Below are positions 17,198 to 26,243 of a stretch of DNA of 46,273 nt, one piece after another. A program made the position numbers and the translations under genes. The stretch is taken from positions 1 to 46,273 of the forward strand of contig JAZTWV010000021.1 in assembly GCA_045636145.1 (NCBI GenBank), read 5' to 3'. The DNA is from Flemingiibacterium sp045636145. GTDB lineage: Bacteria; Bacillota; Clostridia; Oscillospirales; CAG-272. Below the pieces are notes generated by a model that ran no database searches, had not been told where the DNA came from, and was given only the letters and a program-made list of their open reading frames with translations. Within the stretch, counting starts at the first letter, position 1. Every line of letters begins with the position of its first letter.

Positions 17198-17221
17198 GCT
17201 CCCGACCAAAAGGTCGGGAGC
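17198..17221 (-). terminator. Hairpin between lspA and the YcxB-like gene
   Basis: GCTCCCGACC (17198-17207) and GGTCGGGAGC (17212-17221) form a perfect 10-bp stem with an AAAA loop. On the minus strand only a weak T stretch (TATTTGTT) follows, so this may be a partial terminator that lowers expression of the downstream genes. Confidence 0.6.
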
Positions 17222-17227
17222 CGGAAA

Positions 17228-17734
17228 TCAACTGTTGATCGCAGACTCTCCGTCCGCTTTTTTTTGTTTTGATGCTTTTATGTCATCGAGGATGATGTAG
17301 AGTATCACAAGGCCGCATCCGACGCATACAAAGATGTCAGCCACGTTGAATATCCATTTCCAGAAGGGAATGAATCTAACGTCAACAAAGTCGATAACAT
17401 AGCCGAGATATACGCGGTCTATCATGTTTCCGATACCGGCGCCGACAATAAACGAAAGTGCAGTGTACAGAAGCGGATTATAGTACTTTTGGTACTGCGA
17501 AAACATAATAATACTTATGCCGATAACGGTTACGGCGGAGATTATCATGAACACCCAGCGGTTGTTTTGAAGCATACCCATCGCCGCACCTCTGTTGTGA
17601 ATGTAGGTGAGATTAAGGATGCCATAAAGCACCGGGATGCTTTCGTGAAGTCCCATGTTTGCCGCTACCAGATATTTCGTGATCTGATCAAGTGAAACTA
17701 CCCCAAGTATGGGCAGAAGCCACAGAAATCTCAT
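17228..17734 (-). CDS. lspA: Lipoprotein signal peptidase II
   Basis: 168 residues, four membrane helices. The catalytic aspartates are in GNMIDRVYLGYVIDFVDV, and the other conserved boxes are SLDQITKYLV near the N-terminus and NRGAAMGML. LspA cleaves diacylglyceryl-modified prolipoproteins before the lipobox cysteine in the cytoplasmic membrane. The start ATG 17734 shares a base with the ileS stop (TGATG); a longer in-frame extension to 17821 would read through the end of ileS and is rejected. The cyclophilin lipoprotein encoded at 36377-36955 is a likely client. Confidence 0.94.
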   Translation of the reverse strand: MRFLWLLPILGVVSLDQITKYLVAANMGLHESIPVLYGILNLTYIHNRGAAMGMLQNNRWVFMIISAVTVIGISIIMFSQYQKYYNPLLYTALSFIVGAGIGNMIDRVYLGYVIDFVDVRFIPFWKWIFNVADIFVCVGCGLVILYIILDDIKASKQKKADGESAINS

Positions 17735-20550
17735 CAGCCGATAACCGCTTTGCAGCGTGCGCAGAGGCAAGAATCGCCGTCGCTTGTTACATCGGTGGAA
17801 TATTTCCAGCATCTGTCGCACTTTTCACCGTCAGCCGCTTCAACCTTAACGCCGATTCCGCTTGCGGTCTCGGTGAACGCATCTGCGGGAGCTGTTTCGT
17901 TTATAAGCTTAACGCCGCTTACGATAAAGATGTCGGAAAGCTCGGACGCATAGCTGTTAAGAGTGCCGTATGCTTCAGCATCGGATGCCCAAATGGTGAG
18001 CTTCGCATCAAGGGATTTACCGATAAGCTTTTCGGCGCGTGCAAGCTCAAGTGCTTTCATAACGTCGTCGCGAAGCGTGAAGAGCTTGTCGTATCCGTCT
18101 GCAATTTCGCCAAAGTCAAGAGCGAAATCGTACTTCGGAATATCATTGAGGAACACGCTGAGCTTGTTGTCGGAAGCAATGTGCTTCATGGATGCCCAGA
18201 TTTCCTCTGCGGTGTAGGAAAGAATCGGTGCGGCGAGTCTTGTGAGCGCAGAGAGAATGAGGTACATCGCAGTCTGAGCCGCACGGCGTGTCTTGGAGTC
18301 AGCCGCTTCAACGTAGAGTCTGTCCTTGGTTATGTCGATGTAGAGCTTCGACATATCAACGGTGCAGAAGTTTGAGAGTGCGTGTACAACGATGTGGAAA
18401 TCGTAGTTTTCGTATGCTTCGGTAGCTTCCTTAACAAGCTTGTTAAGACGGGAGAGTGCCCACTTGTCGATAGGCTCAAGCTCGGATACAGGAAGCATAT
18501 CGCGGTCGGGATCGAAGTCCTCGCCGATATTTCCAAGGTTTGCAAGAATGATTCTCGCGGTGTTGCGGAATTTTCTGTAGGTTTCGGAGAACTGCTTGAA
18601 GAGGTTGTCGGAGCAGCGTACGTCAACGGTGTAGTCGCTGGAAGCAACCCACAGACGGAGCAGGTCCGCGCCATACTTCTTGATAACATCCTCGGGATAT
18701 ACGGAGTTGCCGAGGGATTTGTGCATTGCTTTGCCCTCGCCGTCAACTACCCAGCCGTGAGTGAGAACAGCCTTGTAAGGTGCACCTTCGCCCTTCGCAC
18801 CAACAGCGGTGAGCAGGGAAGACTGGAACCATCCGCGGTACTGGTCAGCACCCTCAAGATAGAGGTCAGCAGGCCATCTCATGCCGCTCCACTTGGAAAG
18901 CTCGCCATCCTCAAGAACAGCGAAATGAGTAGAGCCGGAGTCAAACCAGCAGTCGAGAGTATCGGTTTCTTTAGTAAATCCGTGATCGCATCCGCAGTGA
19001 GGACACTTTGTTCCTGCCGGAATAAGCTCCTCGGCAGATTTGTCAAACCATGCGTTTGAGCCGCTCTTTGCAAACTCTGCGGAAACAGAAGCGATAGTTT
19101 CCTCGGTGCAAACAGGCTTTTTGCACTCGGGGCAGTAGAATACGGGAATAGGCAGACCCCAACGGCGCTGACGGGAGATACACCAATCGGCACGCTCGTT
19201 TATCATGGAGATCATGCGCTCGCCGCCCCATGCAGGCATCCAATTTATGCCCTCGCAAGCCTTTACGGCATCTGCGCGGAATGCATCAACAGAGCAGAAC
19301 CACTGAGGAGTTGCGCGGAAGATAATGGGATTCTTACATCTCCAGCAGTGAGGATAGCTGTGAGATACCTTCTCGGAAGCGAACAGTGCTCCGGATTCCT
19401 TCATGTCTGCGAGAATTGCTTCGTTGGACTCCTCGTAGTACATACCTGCAAACTTTCCTGCGTCCTCGGTCTGATAACCGCGGTCGTCAACAGGAACGAT
19501 AATATCCATCTTGTAACGCATACAGGTTACATAGTCGTCTGCACCGAAGCCGGGCGCGGTGTGTACGCATCCTGTACCGCTTTCCATGGTTACATATTCA
19601 GCAAGAACCAGCTGGCTCTCACGGTCAAGGAAAGGATGCTGTGCTTTCATGTATTCGAAATCAGCGCCCACAAATTCAGCTACGCGCTCGTAGTCCTCGA
19701 TACCTGCAGCCTTCATGGTCTTATCAGCCAGAGCATCAGCAACGATGTATGTCTCACCGTTTGCCTTAACTGCAACGTACTTGTCGCGAGGATGTACGGC
19801 AATGGCAAGGTTTCCGGGGAGAGTCCAGGTGGTAGTTGTCCAGATAACGAAATAGGTATTTGCAAGGTCGAGAGCGGAAAGCTTTCCGAGATCGTCCTTT
19901 ACCTTGAATTTAACGTAAATAGATGTGCAGTCGATATCCTTGTATTCGATTTCCGCCTCAGCAAGAGCGGTCTCATCATGAGGACACCAATAAACAGGCT
20001 TCAGACCCTTGTAGATGTAGCCCTTCTTGTACATCTCGCCAAAGACCTTAACCTCGCGTGCCTCAAACTTGGGGTCCATGGTGAGGTAAGGATTGTCCCA
20101 ATCGCCGAGAACTCCGAGACGCTTGAAGGATGTCATCTGAATGTTAACGAAATCCTGTGCAAAGTCGTGGCAGGCGGTTCTGAACTCGGAAACGGACATG
20201 TTCTTGTGGTCAAGCTTGTTTTTCTTGATAATAGCGGACTCGATAGGCATACCGTGGTTGTCCCAGCCGGGAACAAAGGGCACTTTGTATCCGCTCATGG
20301 ATTTGTACTTGTTTATGAAGTCCTTGAGAACCTTATTCATGGAAGTACCCATGTGGATATTTCCGTTACTGAAGGGAGGACCGTCATGGAGAATGAACAG
20401 AGGCTTGCCCTCGTTCTTTTCGAGCATTTTTTCATAGATTTTTTCATCAGCCCAAACGCTTCCGATCTCAGGCTCACGCTGGGGAAGGTTTGCACGCATT
20501 GAAAAGTCGGTGTTTGGCAGATTTAATGTTTTTGAATAGTCCTGTGGCAT
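17734..20550 (-). CDS. ileS: Isoleucyl-tRNA synthetase
   Basis: 938 residues, class I synthetase that charges tRNA-Ile. The HIGH-type motif is SNGNIHMGT (near residue 65) and the KMSKS-type motif is GKAMHKSLGNS (near 600), with the LPIPVFYC zinc-knuckle region between. The large CP1 editing insert is present, including the threonine-rich WTTTTWTLPGNLA segment. The C-terminus has the bacterial zinc finger CDRCW...CARC. AAGGAG lies eight bases before the ATG. Only 30 bases separate it from divIVA and there is no T-box leader, so it must rely on upstream promoters. Confidence 0.96.
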   Translation of the reverse strand: MPQDYSKTLNLPNTDFSMRANLPQREPEIGSVWADEKIYEKMLEKNEGKPLFILHDGPPFSNGNIHMGTSMNKVLKDFINKYKSMSGYKVPFVPGWDNHGMPIESAIIKKNKLDHKNMSVSEFRTACHDFAQDFVNIQMTSFKRLGVLGDWDNPYLTMDPKFEAREVKVFGEMYKKGYIYKGLKPVYWCPHDETALAEAEIEYKDIDCTSIYVKFKVKDDLGKLSALDLANTYFVIWTTTTWTLPGNLAIAVHPRDKYVAVKANGETYIVADALADKTMKAAGIEDYERVAEFVGADFEYMKAQHPFLDRESQLVLAEYVTMESGTGCVHTAPGFGADDYVTCMRYKMDIIVPVDDRGYQTEDAGKFAGMYYEESNEAILADMKESGALFASEKVSHSYPHCWRCKNPIIFRATPQWFCSVDAFRADAVKACEGINWMPAWGGERMISMINERADWCISRQRRWGLPIPVFYCPECKKPVCTEETIASVSAEFAKSGSNAWFDKSAEELIPAGTKCPHCGCDHGFTKETDTLDCWFDSGSTHFAVLEDGELSKWSGMRWPADLYLEGADQYRGWFQSSLLTAVGAKGEGAPYKAVLTHGWVVDGEGKAMHKSLGNSVYPEDVIKKYGADLLRLWVASSDYTVDVRCSDNLFKQFSETYRKFRNTARIILANLGNIGEDFDPDRDMLPVSELEPIDKWALSRLNKLVKEATEAYENYDFHIVVHALSNFCTVDMSKLYIDITKDRLYVEAADSKTRRAAQTAMYLILSALTRLAAPILSYTAEEIWASMKHIASDNKLSVFLNDIPKYDFALDFGEIADGYDKLFTLRDDVMKALELARAEKLIGKSLDAKLTIWASDAEAYGTLNSYASELSDIFIVSGVKLINETAPADAFTETASGIGVKVEAADGEKCDRCWKYSTDVTSDGDSCLCARCKAVIG

Positions 20551-20580
20551 AGGTGTTGCTCCTTGTATTAAAATTGTTGA

Positions 20581-21459
20581 TTATTTTCTCTTTTTCTTTT
20601 TGTTATCGTCGAACAGCATATCAAAGTCGGCATCTTTTTTATCGTCAGACCTGCCGGTGACGGATTTTACAAAATCAAGATAACTTGCATCGTCGCCGAT
20701 ATCGCTGTCAGGGGTGTTTATGACCTCGTCGCCCGAATCCTTGTAAATGCGGTTAAGCTCCTTTACGGAATCCTTAAGTCCGCGTCTTTGGGTGGGAACC
20801 AGCGGCTCACGGTCTACAACGAGAGCATCATCGTCGCCGTTTGCCGTGTCGGTATCATCATATGTTTCATTGCCGGCGGTGTCGTACTTTTCGGTGTCCG
20901 GAATGTCCTCGTCAGCTTCGTCCTCGGTATTGTACATACTTGAAATGTCGGATTTAATGGATTCCACAGCCTTGCGGTGAAGCTCGCTTGTATCGGGAAT
21001 TGAAGATTCGTCCATTCCCTCGGTAAGCTTTTCGATAAAGGTGATATGCTCGCTGTAGCGTGCAAAAAGCTCACTTTTAAGGGCAAACGCATCGCGCTGA
21101 AGCTCGGCGAGTATATCTCTGCCTTCTTCGATCTTAGCGTTGAAGTCAGAGAGGATAGTGTTGCAGGAAGCTTTTGCACTTTTTACGATGTTCTCTGCAC
21201 GATCCTCTGCATCCGCCTTAATTTTGTTAGCGGCATGCTTTGCATCAATAAGAGTGCTTCTGATGGAGTCTTCATCGTTTTTCAGCTCGTCAAGGCGAGT
21301 AAGCGCTGTCTTTAATTTTCTCTCAAGCTCATCGTTGTCACGGTAAAGCTCGGTATATTTGTCAATCAGAAAATCAATGTATTCATCAACCTCAACAGGG
21401 TTGTATCCGCGCATTGCTTTGGTGAATCCCTTGTTTTTCAGTTCATGCGGTGGAAGCAT
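20581..21459 (-). CDS. divIVA: DivIVA-domain protein
   Basis: 292 residues. The N-terminal DivIVA membrane-binding module is clear (KGFTKAMRGYNPVEVDEYIDFL) and is followed by a coiled coil (about residues 30-140, LERKLKTALTRLDELKN and later segments). The C-terminal half is acidic and probably disordered (TEDEADEDIPDTEKYDT), ending in a KKKKRK tail. DivIVA proteins bind negatively curved membrane at poles and septa and recruit division, chromosome-anchoring or wall-growth proteins. The neighbourhood with ylmH, yggT and sepF is the classical Firmicutes division cluster. The long acidic tail exceeds the Bacillus protein (about 160 residues). Confidence 0.92.
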   Translation of the reverse strand: MLPPHELKNKGFTKAMRGYNPVEVDEYIDFLIDKYTELYRDNDELERKLKTALTRLDELKNDEDSIRSTLIDAKHAANKIKADAEDRAENIVKSAKASCNTILSDFNAKIEEGRDILAELQRDAFALKSELFARYSEHITFIEKLTEGMDESSIPDTSELHRKAVESIKSDISSMYNTEDEADEDIPDTEKYDTAGNETYDDTDTANGDDDALVVDREPLVPTQRRGLKDSVKELNRIYKDSGDEVINTPDSDIGDDASYLDFVKSVTGRSDDKKDADFDMLFDDNKKKKRK

Positions 21460-21482
21460 TTTTCAACATCCTTTCAGCTATT

Positions 21483-22325
21483 TTATATATAGCGGCGCGC
21501 GGCGAGCCTTATGCGTCCCTTGGAGGTGAGTTCATCAAGGCTGTCAATAATGAATTTTCCGCCTTTGCAACCGCTTGTTTTTCTGCATGAAATTACGTCG
21601 CCGTCCGAAACGGCGGCATCTGCCGCGGCGGCAGTAAAATAATTGTGCTCGCACAGCCCTTGGCGAATGACCGTTTTGGCGGTTTCGCGGGAACAGCAGG
21701 CAAGCTCCGATAGCACCGCATCAAGTCTTGGAGATGCTACAGTGCCGCGGACAGCTTCAAAATCGGGCGCACGGTCAAAATCTTCAAGGAGGGCGATATC
21801 GCATACCTTCACCTTGTCGCGTCCGATGTATACAAGCTCGTTTTTAATAAATTCTGCTATAGTCTCACACACAAATATAATAGCTCCGTCATCGTCGGTG
21901 ATAATGTCGCCCATGACCGAGCGGTCTATTCCGAGACCTGTAAGTGCGCCGAGAAAGTCTCTGTGAGTCAGATTTACATATCCGCCGGACCTGATCCTGA
22001 GCGGAATTATGGCGTGAGGAAACTCTGCGCGAAAAGCAGAGATTTCGCCGTCGCCGTCAGTAAGAGTATAACGGCAGTAAGCGGGAAGGGTACACAGCAT
22101 TCTACGCTGAGCGCTTGGGTATCCTCCGAAGAAAAAGCAAAGAGGATCGGATTCGTCTGTCAAAAACATGGCAGAGAGCCGATTCTTGATTATATACTGT
22201 TCGCGCGGACTCAAAAACTGGGTTACGGAGGGGACTCCGTTTTCTGCGCGCGAAAAAAGCTCCTCACAGCGTTTTAAAAGCCGCATCTCATCATCGGTGA
22301 GACGGGACAGAATGTTCATATCCAT
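21483..22325 (-). CDS. ylmH: YlmH-family S4-domain RNA-binding protein
   Basis: 280 residues. An N-terminal domain (YlmH type, with FLSPREQYIIKNRL and FFGGYPSAQRRML) is followed by a C-terminal S4 domain beginning SPRLDAVLSELACCSRETAKTVIRQGL. YlmH has been linked to ribosome-associated quality control and rescue in Firmicutes, acting on stalled 50S-peptidyl-tRNA. The ATG at 22325 shares a base with the yggT stop (TGATG) and has no strong Shine-Dalgarno, so translation is probably coupled to yggT. A second ATG two codons on is an alternative start. Confidence 0.92.
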   Translation of the reverse strand: MDMNILSRLTDDEMRLLKRCEELFSRAENGVPSVTQFLSPREQYIIKNRLSAMFLTDESDPLCFFFGGYPSAQRRMLCTLPAYCRYTLTDGDGEISAFRAEFPHAIIPLRIRSGGYVNLTHRDFLGALTGLGIDRSVMGDIITDDDGAIIFVCETIAEFIKNELVYIGRDKVKVCDIALLEDFDRAPDFEAVRGTVASPRLDAVLSELACCSRETAKTVIRQGLCEHNYFTAAAADAAVSDGDVISCRKTSGCKGGKFIIDSLDELTSKGRIRLAARRYI

Positions 22326-22603
22326 CAGATCACCGAGGGAAGCAGCATCTGCACGAAGCCAATAAGAATCATTGCAGCAAAAAAAGGAATATCAATAGGT
22401 ACGGAGCTGATAAAATCAAAGCGTTCAAGCAGAAGTCTTACAGGGTAGACCACAGGCTCTGTCATCGCATACACAAAATTTGCAAACCCCATCTCATCGT
22501 CTACGGGAAGCCATGAAAGTATGGCTCTCACAAGCATGAGGAGCTGGAGAATTGATAAAAATACGCTGACAAGCGTGGTTATAACATAAATGATAGCTAA
22601 CAC
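22325..22603 (-). CDS. yggT: YggT-family membrane protein
   Basis: 92 residues with two hydrophobic helices flanking the conserved cytoplasmic motif ILSWLPVDDE and YPVRLLLERF. YggT (YlmG in plants and Firmicutes) proteins influence nucleoid and division-site organisation, but their mechanism is unclear. The start is GTG 22603, with GGAGAT nine bases upstream. It lies downstream of the sepF terminator, so its expression needs read-through or a weak promoter in the 70-base gap, where I see no convincing one. Confidence 0.9.
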   Translation of the reverse strand: MLAIIYVITTLVSVFLSILQLLMLVRAILSWLPVDDEMGFANFVYAMTEPVVYPVRLLLERFDFISSVPIDIPFFAAMILIGFVQMLLPSVI

Positions 22604-22628
22604 AACAAAATTATCTCCGAATGCGAAG

Positions 22629-22670
22629 AAAAAGCCGACGACGGGGAGGGACTCCGCCGTCGGCTTTTTT
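22629..22670. terminator. Terminator after sepF
   Basis: AAAAAGCCGACG (22629-22640) is complementary to CGTCGGCTTTTT (22658-22669), with T runs available on either strand. On the minus strand it begins three bases past the sepF stop. Confidence 0.85.
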
Positions 22671-22672
22671 AG

Positions 22673-23155
22673 TTAAATTTCGTTTTCGTAGTAATCAGAG
22701 CTTTCTTCCTTCTGACGCTTCTCGCGCAGAGGACCGTCCGATACGTCAACATTGCAGGGGGTGATAACGTAAGTATTGTTTGCAACACGCTTTAAGTTGC
22801 CGTTGATAGAGTATGCAACACCGGAAAGGAAGTCGAGGAGACGGCGTGCAGTCTCTTTGTTTGTATCCTCAAGGTTCAATACAACGGTGCGGCGGTTAAG
22901 CAGATGATTTGCAATCTGAGGAACGTTGTCGAAACGCTCCGGCTTAACTACCTTAAGCTCAAGAGAGGAACCGCTTACCTGCATACCGTCATCCTGCGCG
23001 GGTGCATACTGATCCTGAGTGTTGTACTGTGCCTGCTGATACATCTGAGTGTCGTTGAAATCGTTCTGAATCTGCTGAGTGTAAAGGTCCTGATCGTCGT
23101 AGCCGGGGTCGCTTTCGGGGTTGATGCCGCTCTTAATTTTGTCAAAAAGTCCCAT
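22673..23155 (-). CDS. sepF: Cell division protein SepF
   Basis: 160 residues. A short N-terminal amphipathic membrane anchor (MGLFDKIKSGIN) and a Gln/Tyr-rich linker (residues 15-70) lead to the SepF core. The core is recognised by VKPERFDNVPQIANHLLN, RRTVVLNLEDTNKETARRLLDFL and SGVAYSINGNLKRV. SepF polymerises into rings, bundles FtsZ filaments and anchors them to the membrane at the septum. It is followed by a terminator and then yggT, in the order usual for Firmicutes. Confidence 0.95.
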   Translation of the reverse strand: MGLFDKIKSGINPESDPGYDDQDLYTQQIQNDFNDTQMYQQAQYNTQDQYAPAQDDGMQVSGSSLELKVVKPERFDNVPQIANHLLNRRTVVLNLEDTNKETARRLLDFLSGVAYSINGNLKRVANNTYVITPCNVDVSDGPLREKRQKEESSDYYENEI

Positions 23156-23193
23156 TATATTGTACCTCCAATAAATTTACATATTTTAATTTT

Positions 23194-23946
23194 TCACTGT
23201 TTTGGGTTTTCGGGGTATGTGCGTGCGCCGAATATGGTAGAGCCGAGTCTTACCTCGGTGGAGCCGGCGCGTATTGCTTCGGGATAGCTCCCACTCATGC
23301 CCATTGAAAGCACGTTGAAAGAATCCTTTGTTATATTGTGAAGTTCTTTTTCGAGAATACCTTCGAAAAGCTCGCGGGTCTCGTTAAAAAACATCAAATA
23401 TTCGTCTTTTGTTTCGCATTTTGGGGCGATGGTCATAAGACCTCGCAGACGGAGATTTGAAAAATCTCCGAGAGCTTCGCAAAATGCTTCGAGCTCGTCC
23501 GGATCAATACCGCCTTTTTGCTCCTCGCGTCCTATGTTGACCTCGATGAGTATGTCCATTGTAAGCGAGTGCTTTTTGGCTTGACGGTCGATCTCGGCGG
23601 CAAGCTTCAGACTGTCTACAGATTCTATCATGTCAACCTTGTCGATTATATACTTGACCTTGTTTGTCTGAAGTGAGCCGATAAGATGTATTTCCAGCTT
23701 GCCGGATTTCGGCTTGTGCAGGCTGTCGTATTTTGAAAGCAGCTCCTGCACCCGATTTTCGCCTATGGCGTCAATAGAAAGCTCGTCTACTGCGTAGTTT
23801 ATTACCTCAACCGGGACGGTCTTGGTGACGGCAAGCAGTTTTATGTCCCTGCCGCCAGAAAGAGCTTGGATCTCCTGTCTGGCTTTATGAAGCCGTTCGG
23901 CAATAAGGGCGTGATCAAAGCGATCACTGCTCTTTGATGTGTCCAT
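23194..23946 (-). CDS. yggS: YggS/YlmE-family PLP homeostasis protein
   Basis: 250 residues, a single-domain fold-type III PLP protein. The PLP lysine is in LLAVTKTVP, followed by IGENRVQELLSKY, HLIGSLQTNKVKY, and the phosphate-binding end GMSGSYPEAIRAGSTEVRLGSTIFG. These proteins buffer pyridoxal phosphate and have no known catalytic turnover. It precedes sepF by 38 bases in the same direction, the conserved Firmicutes order. Confidence 0.94.
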   Translation of the reverse strand: MDTSKSSDRFDHALIAERLHKARQEIQALSGGRDIKLLAVTKTVPVEVINYAVDELSIDAIGENRVQELLSKYDSLHKPKSGKLEIHLIGSLQTNKVKYIIDKVDMIESVDSLKLAAEIDRQAKKHSLTMDILIEVNIGREEQKGGIDPDELEAFCEALGDFSNLRLRGLMTIAPKCETKDEYLMFFNETRELFEGILEKELHNITKDSFNVLSMGMSGSYPEAIRAGSTEVRLGSTIFGARTYPENPKQ

Positions 23947-23963
23947 ATTTTTTCTCCCTCGGG

Positions 23964-25241
23964 CTATGATATCATTTTACCGATAGTAAGATTTTTGCCT
24001 GCGGTTATTATGAGATCATAGAGCCCTAACTTGGTGTAATATTCGGGATCGTTTTCCGGATCCTGTGGGCTTACAATGTAGTATCCGTCGGATTCAAGCA
24101 GAACATCGATGTATTTGAAGTTCACTGTGTTTCCAACGAGAATGTATACACCCATCTTTCCGTCAAGCAGACGCACTGCTGATATCGGAACCTTATATCC
24201 GGTGAACGAGCTTCTGACTATCTCTACAGGCTGCATACGGCGGAAGCTGAAGTCCTCCGGAACATTGCTGCATGAAAAGAGCAGAAGTATTCGGGTTTCG
24301 CCGTCGGGAGCAACGATTCGGTCAAGCTTCATTGTAAGCTTCGTGTCGTTGTTGTACGGGAACCCCACACTGTAGGAGTAACCCTCATTGTAATAGCGAA
24401 GCTCATCGCGTGTAGTTTCAATGGCGATGTACCATGTGAAGTCGGTGGTTATTTTTCCGATGACGGTGGAAGGATATGTGACAGGCTCGGAATTTATCAT
24501 TTTATCAAAATCCGAAAGCGTCATGGTTTCCGCCGCCACGGAGGTGAAGATCGACTCATAACCGTCAAGGGAGGAGTAGAAGAAGCCTGCGTGCGGCGTC
24601 GTTACCGTCTCGCTGACATTGTCAAGTGATGCGGTGAGTATATCCCGCTCGGCTTTCAGATTTTCGATTACAGAATCAAAGCTGTCCACTCTGCCTGTTA
24701 TTACCTGACGCTTGTTGAGCAGTGTGAGAAGCTCATCGCGACGCTTTGGAAGATTGTCGTACACTCCCTCTTCCGCATTTTTTCGGATGGTCATATAGTA
24801 TTCGTCTATACGGTTGTCAAGAGTGGATGTATCTGATGCGGCAAGACCGCGTATGTCGTTGCTTTCGGAAAGAAGCTCTATTTTTCCGTCGAGCTTTATT
24901 ATTTCGTCGCGCGTATCGCTGCTATGAGTAACCGCGCCGCCGTAGATAGATGCAACCTCTGTTCCGACACGCACCTTTGTGCCGTCGGGGTAATTGTATC
25001 CGATGCCGCCTGTAACAGTTGAACTGATTGGAAATTCGCTTCTCAGTATGTAGGCGTCGAATTCCATTACATCACTTTCTGTGACCTGAAGCGCATACTC
25101 TGTGGAAAGCTCTGCGCCGAAGCTGTTTGCGAAGTGATAACCGAGATAGACCACAGCTATAACGGAGAGTATTATTGATACCGAATATCCTATAAATCCG
25201 AGGGCAGGGTCTTTTTGTTTCTTTTCTTTGTTTTTTTGCAT
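23964..25241 (-). CDS. HlyD-like membrane-anchored protein of the division cluster
   Basis: 425 residues. A lysine-rich cytoplasmic start (MQKNKEKKQKDP) is followed by one membrane helix (about residues 14-36) and a large extracytoplasmic part. That part contains a lipoyl-like strand region, a helical hairpin (about 105-205) and beta-rich domains with SYSVGFPYN and KVPISAVRLLDGK, the barrel-sandwich layout of HlyD-type adaptor proteins. HlyD proteins usually bridge to an outer membrane, absent here, and no export ATPase is adjacent. The gene lies 17 bases upstream of yggS and leads the sepF group. A role in the septal envelope is inferred from position only. Confidence 0.78.
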   Translation of the reverse strand: MQKNKEKKQKDPALGFIGYSVSIILSVIAVVYLGYHFANSFGAELSTEYALQVTESDVMEFDAYILRSEFPISSTVTGGIGYNYPDGTKVRVGTEVASIYGGAVTHSSDTRDEIIKLDGKIELLSESNDIRGLAASDTSTLDNRIDEYYMTIRKNAEEGVYDNLPKRRDELLTLLNKRQVITGRVDSFDSVIENLKAERDILTASLDNVSETVTTPHAGFFYSSLDGYESIFTSVAAETMTLSDFDKMINSEPVTYPSTVIGKITTDFTWYIAIETTRDELRYYNEGYSYSVGFPYNNDTKLTMKLDRIVAPDGETRILLLFSCSNVPEDFSFRRMQPVEIVRSSFTGYKVPISAVRLLDGKMGVYILVGNTVNFKYIDVLLESDGYYIVSPQDPENDPEYYTKLGLYDLIITAGKNLTIGKMIS

Positions 25242-25293
25242 CCTTTACCTCAAAGATATTGGTGAGTATGGTTTGTATATTACATCACAGTAT

Positions 25294-25322
25294 ATTATAT
25301 CACATAATTTGCGTTAAGTTAA
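25294..25322 (-). promoter_or_regulatory. Candidate sigma-A promoter for the HlyD-like-yggS-sepF group
   Basis: On the minus strand, TTAACT (25322-25317), a 17-base spacer and TATAAT (25299-25294). The -10 is perfect and the -35 matches four of six; the -35 overlaps the end of miaA. Confidence 0.65.
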
Positions 25323-26243
25323 TAGCTTTTTCGCAATGTTTACAATATCTTCAAAATTATCGGCAGATTTTATCCAATTTACTGTCGGATTTCGTCTGAA
25401 CCAGGTAAGCTGACGCTTTGCGTAGTGTCTTGTGGAGAGTTTTATTTGATCCACAGCCTCCGCGAGTGCGCATTTGCCGTCGAAATATTCGATTATTTCT
25501 TTGTAGCCTATAGCCTGCGCGGCGGTGGAGCTTCTTGGGAGCTTGCCGGAATCAACAAGAGTGCGAACCTCGTTTTCAAGTCCCGACTCTATCATGATAT
25601 CCACGCGGCGGTCGATTCTCGAATACAGCTCTTCGCGGTCTCTGTCAAGAGCAATTATTACAGGCGCATATGGAGCAGGGCGAGTTCTGGAACGTCTGTC
25701 CCACTCGGTTTTGGTGATCCCGCTTGAAAGGTAAATCTCAAGTGCCCTTGCCACACGTTTAATGTTGTTTTTGTGAATGACAGCTGCCGACTCCGGATCG
25801 ACTTCAAAAAGTCTTTGCCAGAGCGCATCTGCACCGTTTTGCTCGGCTTCCTCTAAAAGTGAAGCTCTGAGAGCAAGGTCTGTTTCCACATCGGCGTAAT
25901 CGTTTGCCGTTATAACTGAATCGAGGTACAATCCCGTGCCTCCGCAGAATATGGGGAGTTTCCCGCGAGAGAGTATATCGTCTGCGGATTTCTTCGCTAA
26001 AGGAGCATAGTCTGCGGCGGAGAAATTCTCGCTTGGCTCCACAATATCAATCATGTGGTGGGGTATCCCCTTGGTTTCCTCCGGCGTGGGCTTGGCTGTG
26101 CCTATGTCCATTCCGCGATATATCTGCATGGAGTCGCAGGAGATTATCTCTCCGTTAAACGCTTGTGCAAGCTCAATTGCAAGTGAGGTTTTTCCGGAAG
26201 CGGTAGGGCCTACAACTGCGGCTATGCGCGGTGCGGTGTTCAT
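25314..26243 (-). CDS. miaA: tRNA dimethylallyltransferase
   Basis: 309 residues. The P-loop VGPTASGKTSLAIELA is followed by the family box ISCDSMQIYRGMDIGTAKP, then GTGLYLDSVI and the C-terminal STRHYAKRQLTWFRR. MiaA adds the isopentenyl group to A37 of tRNAs that read UNN codons, the step before MiaB. The start ATG 26243 shares one base with the stop of the upstream antitoxin gene (TAATG), so the two are translationally coupled under one promoter, which is unusual for miaA. Confidence 0.96.
   Translation of the reverse strand: MNTAPRIAAVVGPTASGKTSLAIELAQAFNGEIISCDSMQIYRGMDIGTAKPTPEETKGIPHHMIDIVEPSENFSAADYAPLAKKSADDILSRGKLPIFCGGTGLYLDSVITANDYADVETDLALRASLLEEAEQNGADALWQRLFEVDPESAAVIHKNNIKRVARALEIYLSSGITKTEWDRRSRTRPAPYAPVIIALDRDREELYSRIDRRVDIMIESGLENEVRTLVDSGKLPRSSTAAQAIGYKEIIEYFDGKCALAEAVDQIKLSTRHYAKRQLTWFRRNPTVNWIKSADNFEDIVNIAKKLLT

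Noticed and set aside
17734..17821. 29-residue N-terminal extension of lspA
   Set aside because: It would overlap the zinc-finger end of ileS in another frame; ATG 17734 touches the ileS stop and gives the normal family length.
19348..20502. 384-residue open frame on the plus strand inside ileS
   Set aside because: It lies wholly opposite ileS, is rich in Cys/Val/His as expected from an antisense frame, and has no family resemblance.
20551..20580. T-box leader of ileS (and likewise of trpS)
   Set aside because: The upstream gaps are about 30 and 35 bases, too short for a T-box; no specifier or T-box sequence is seen.
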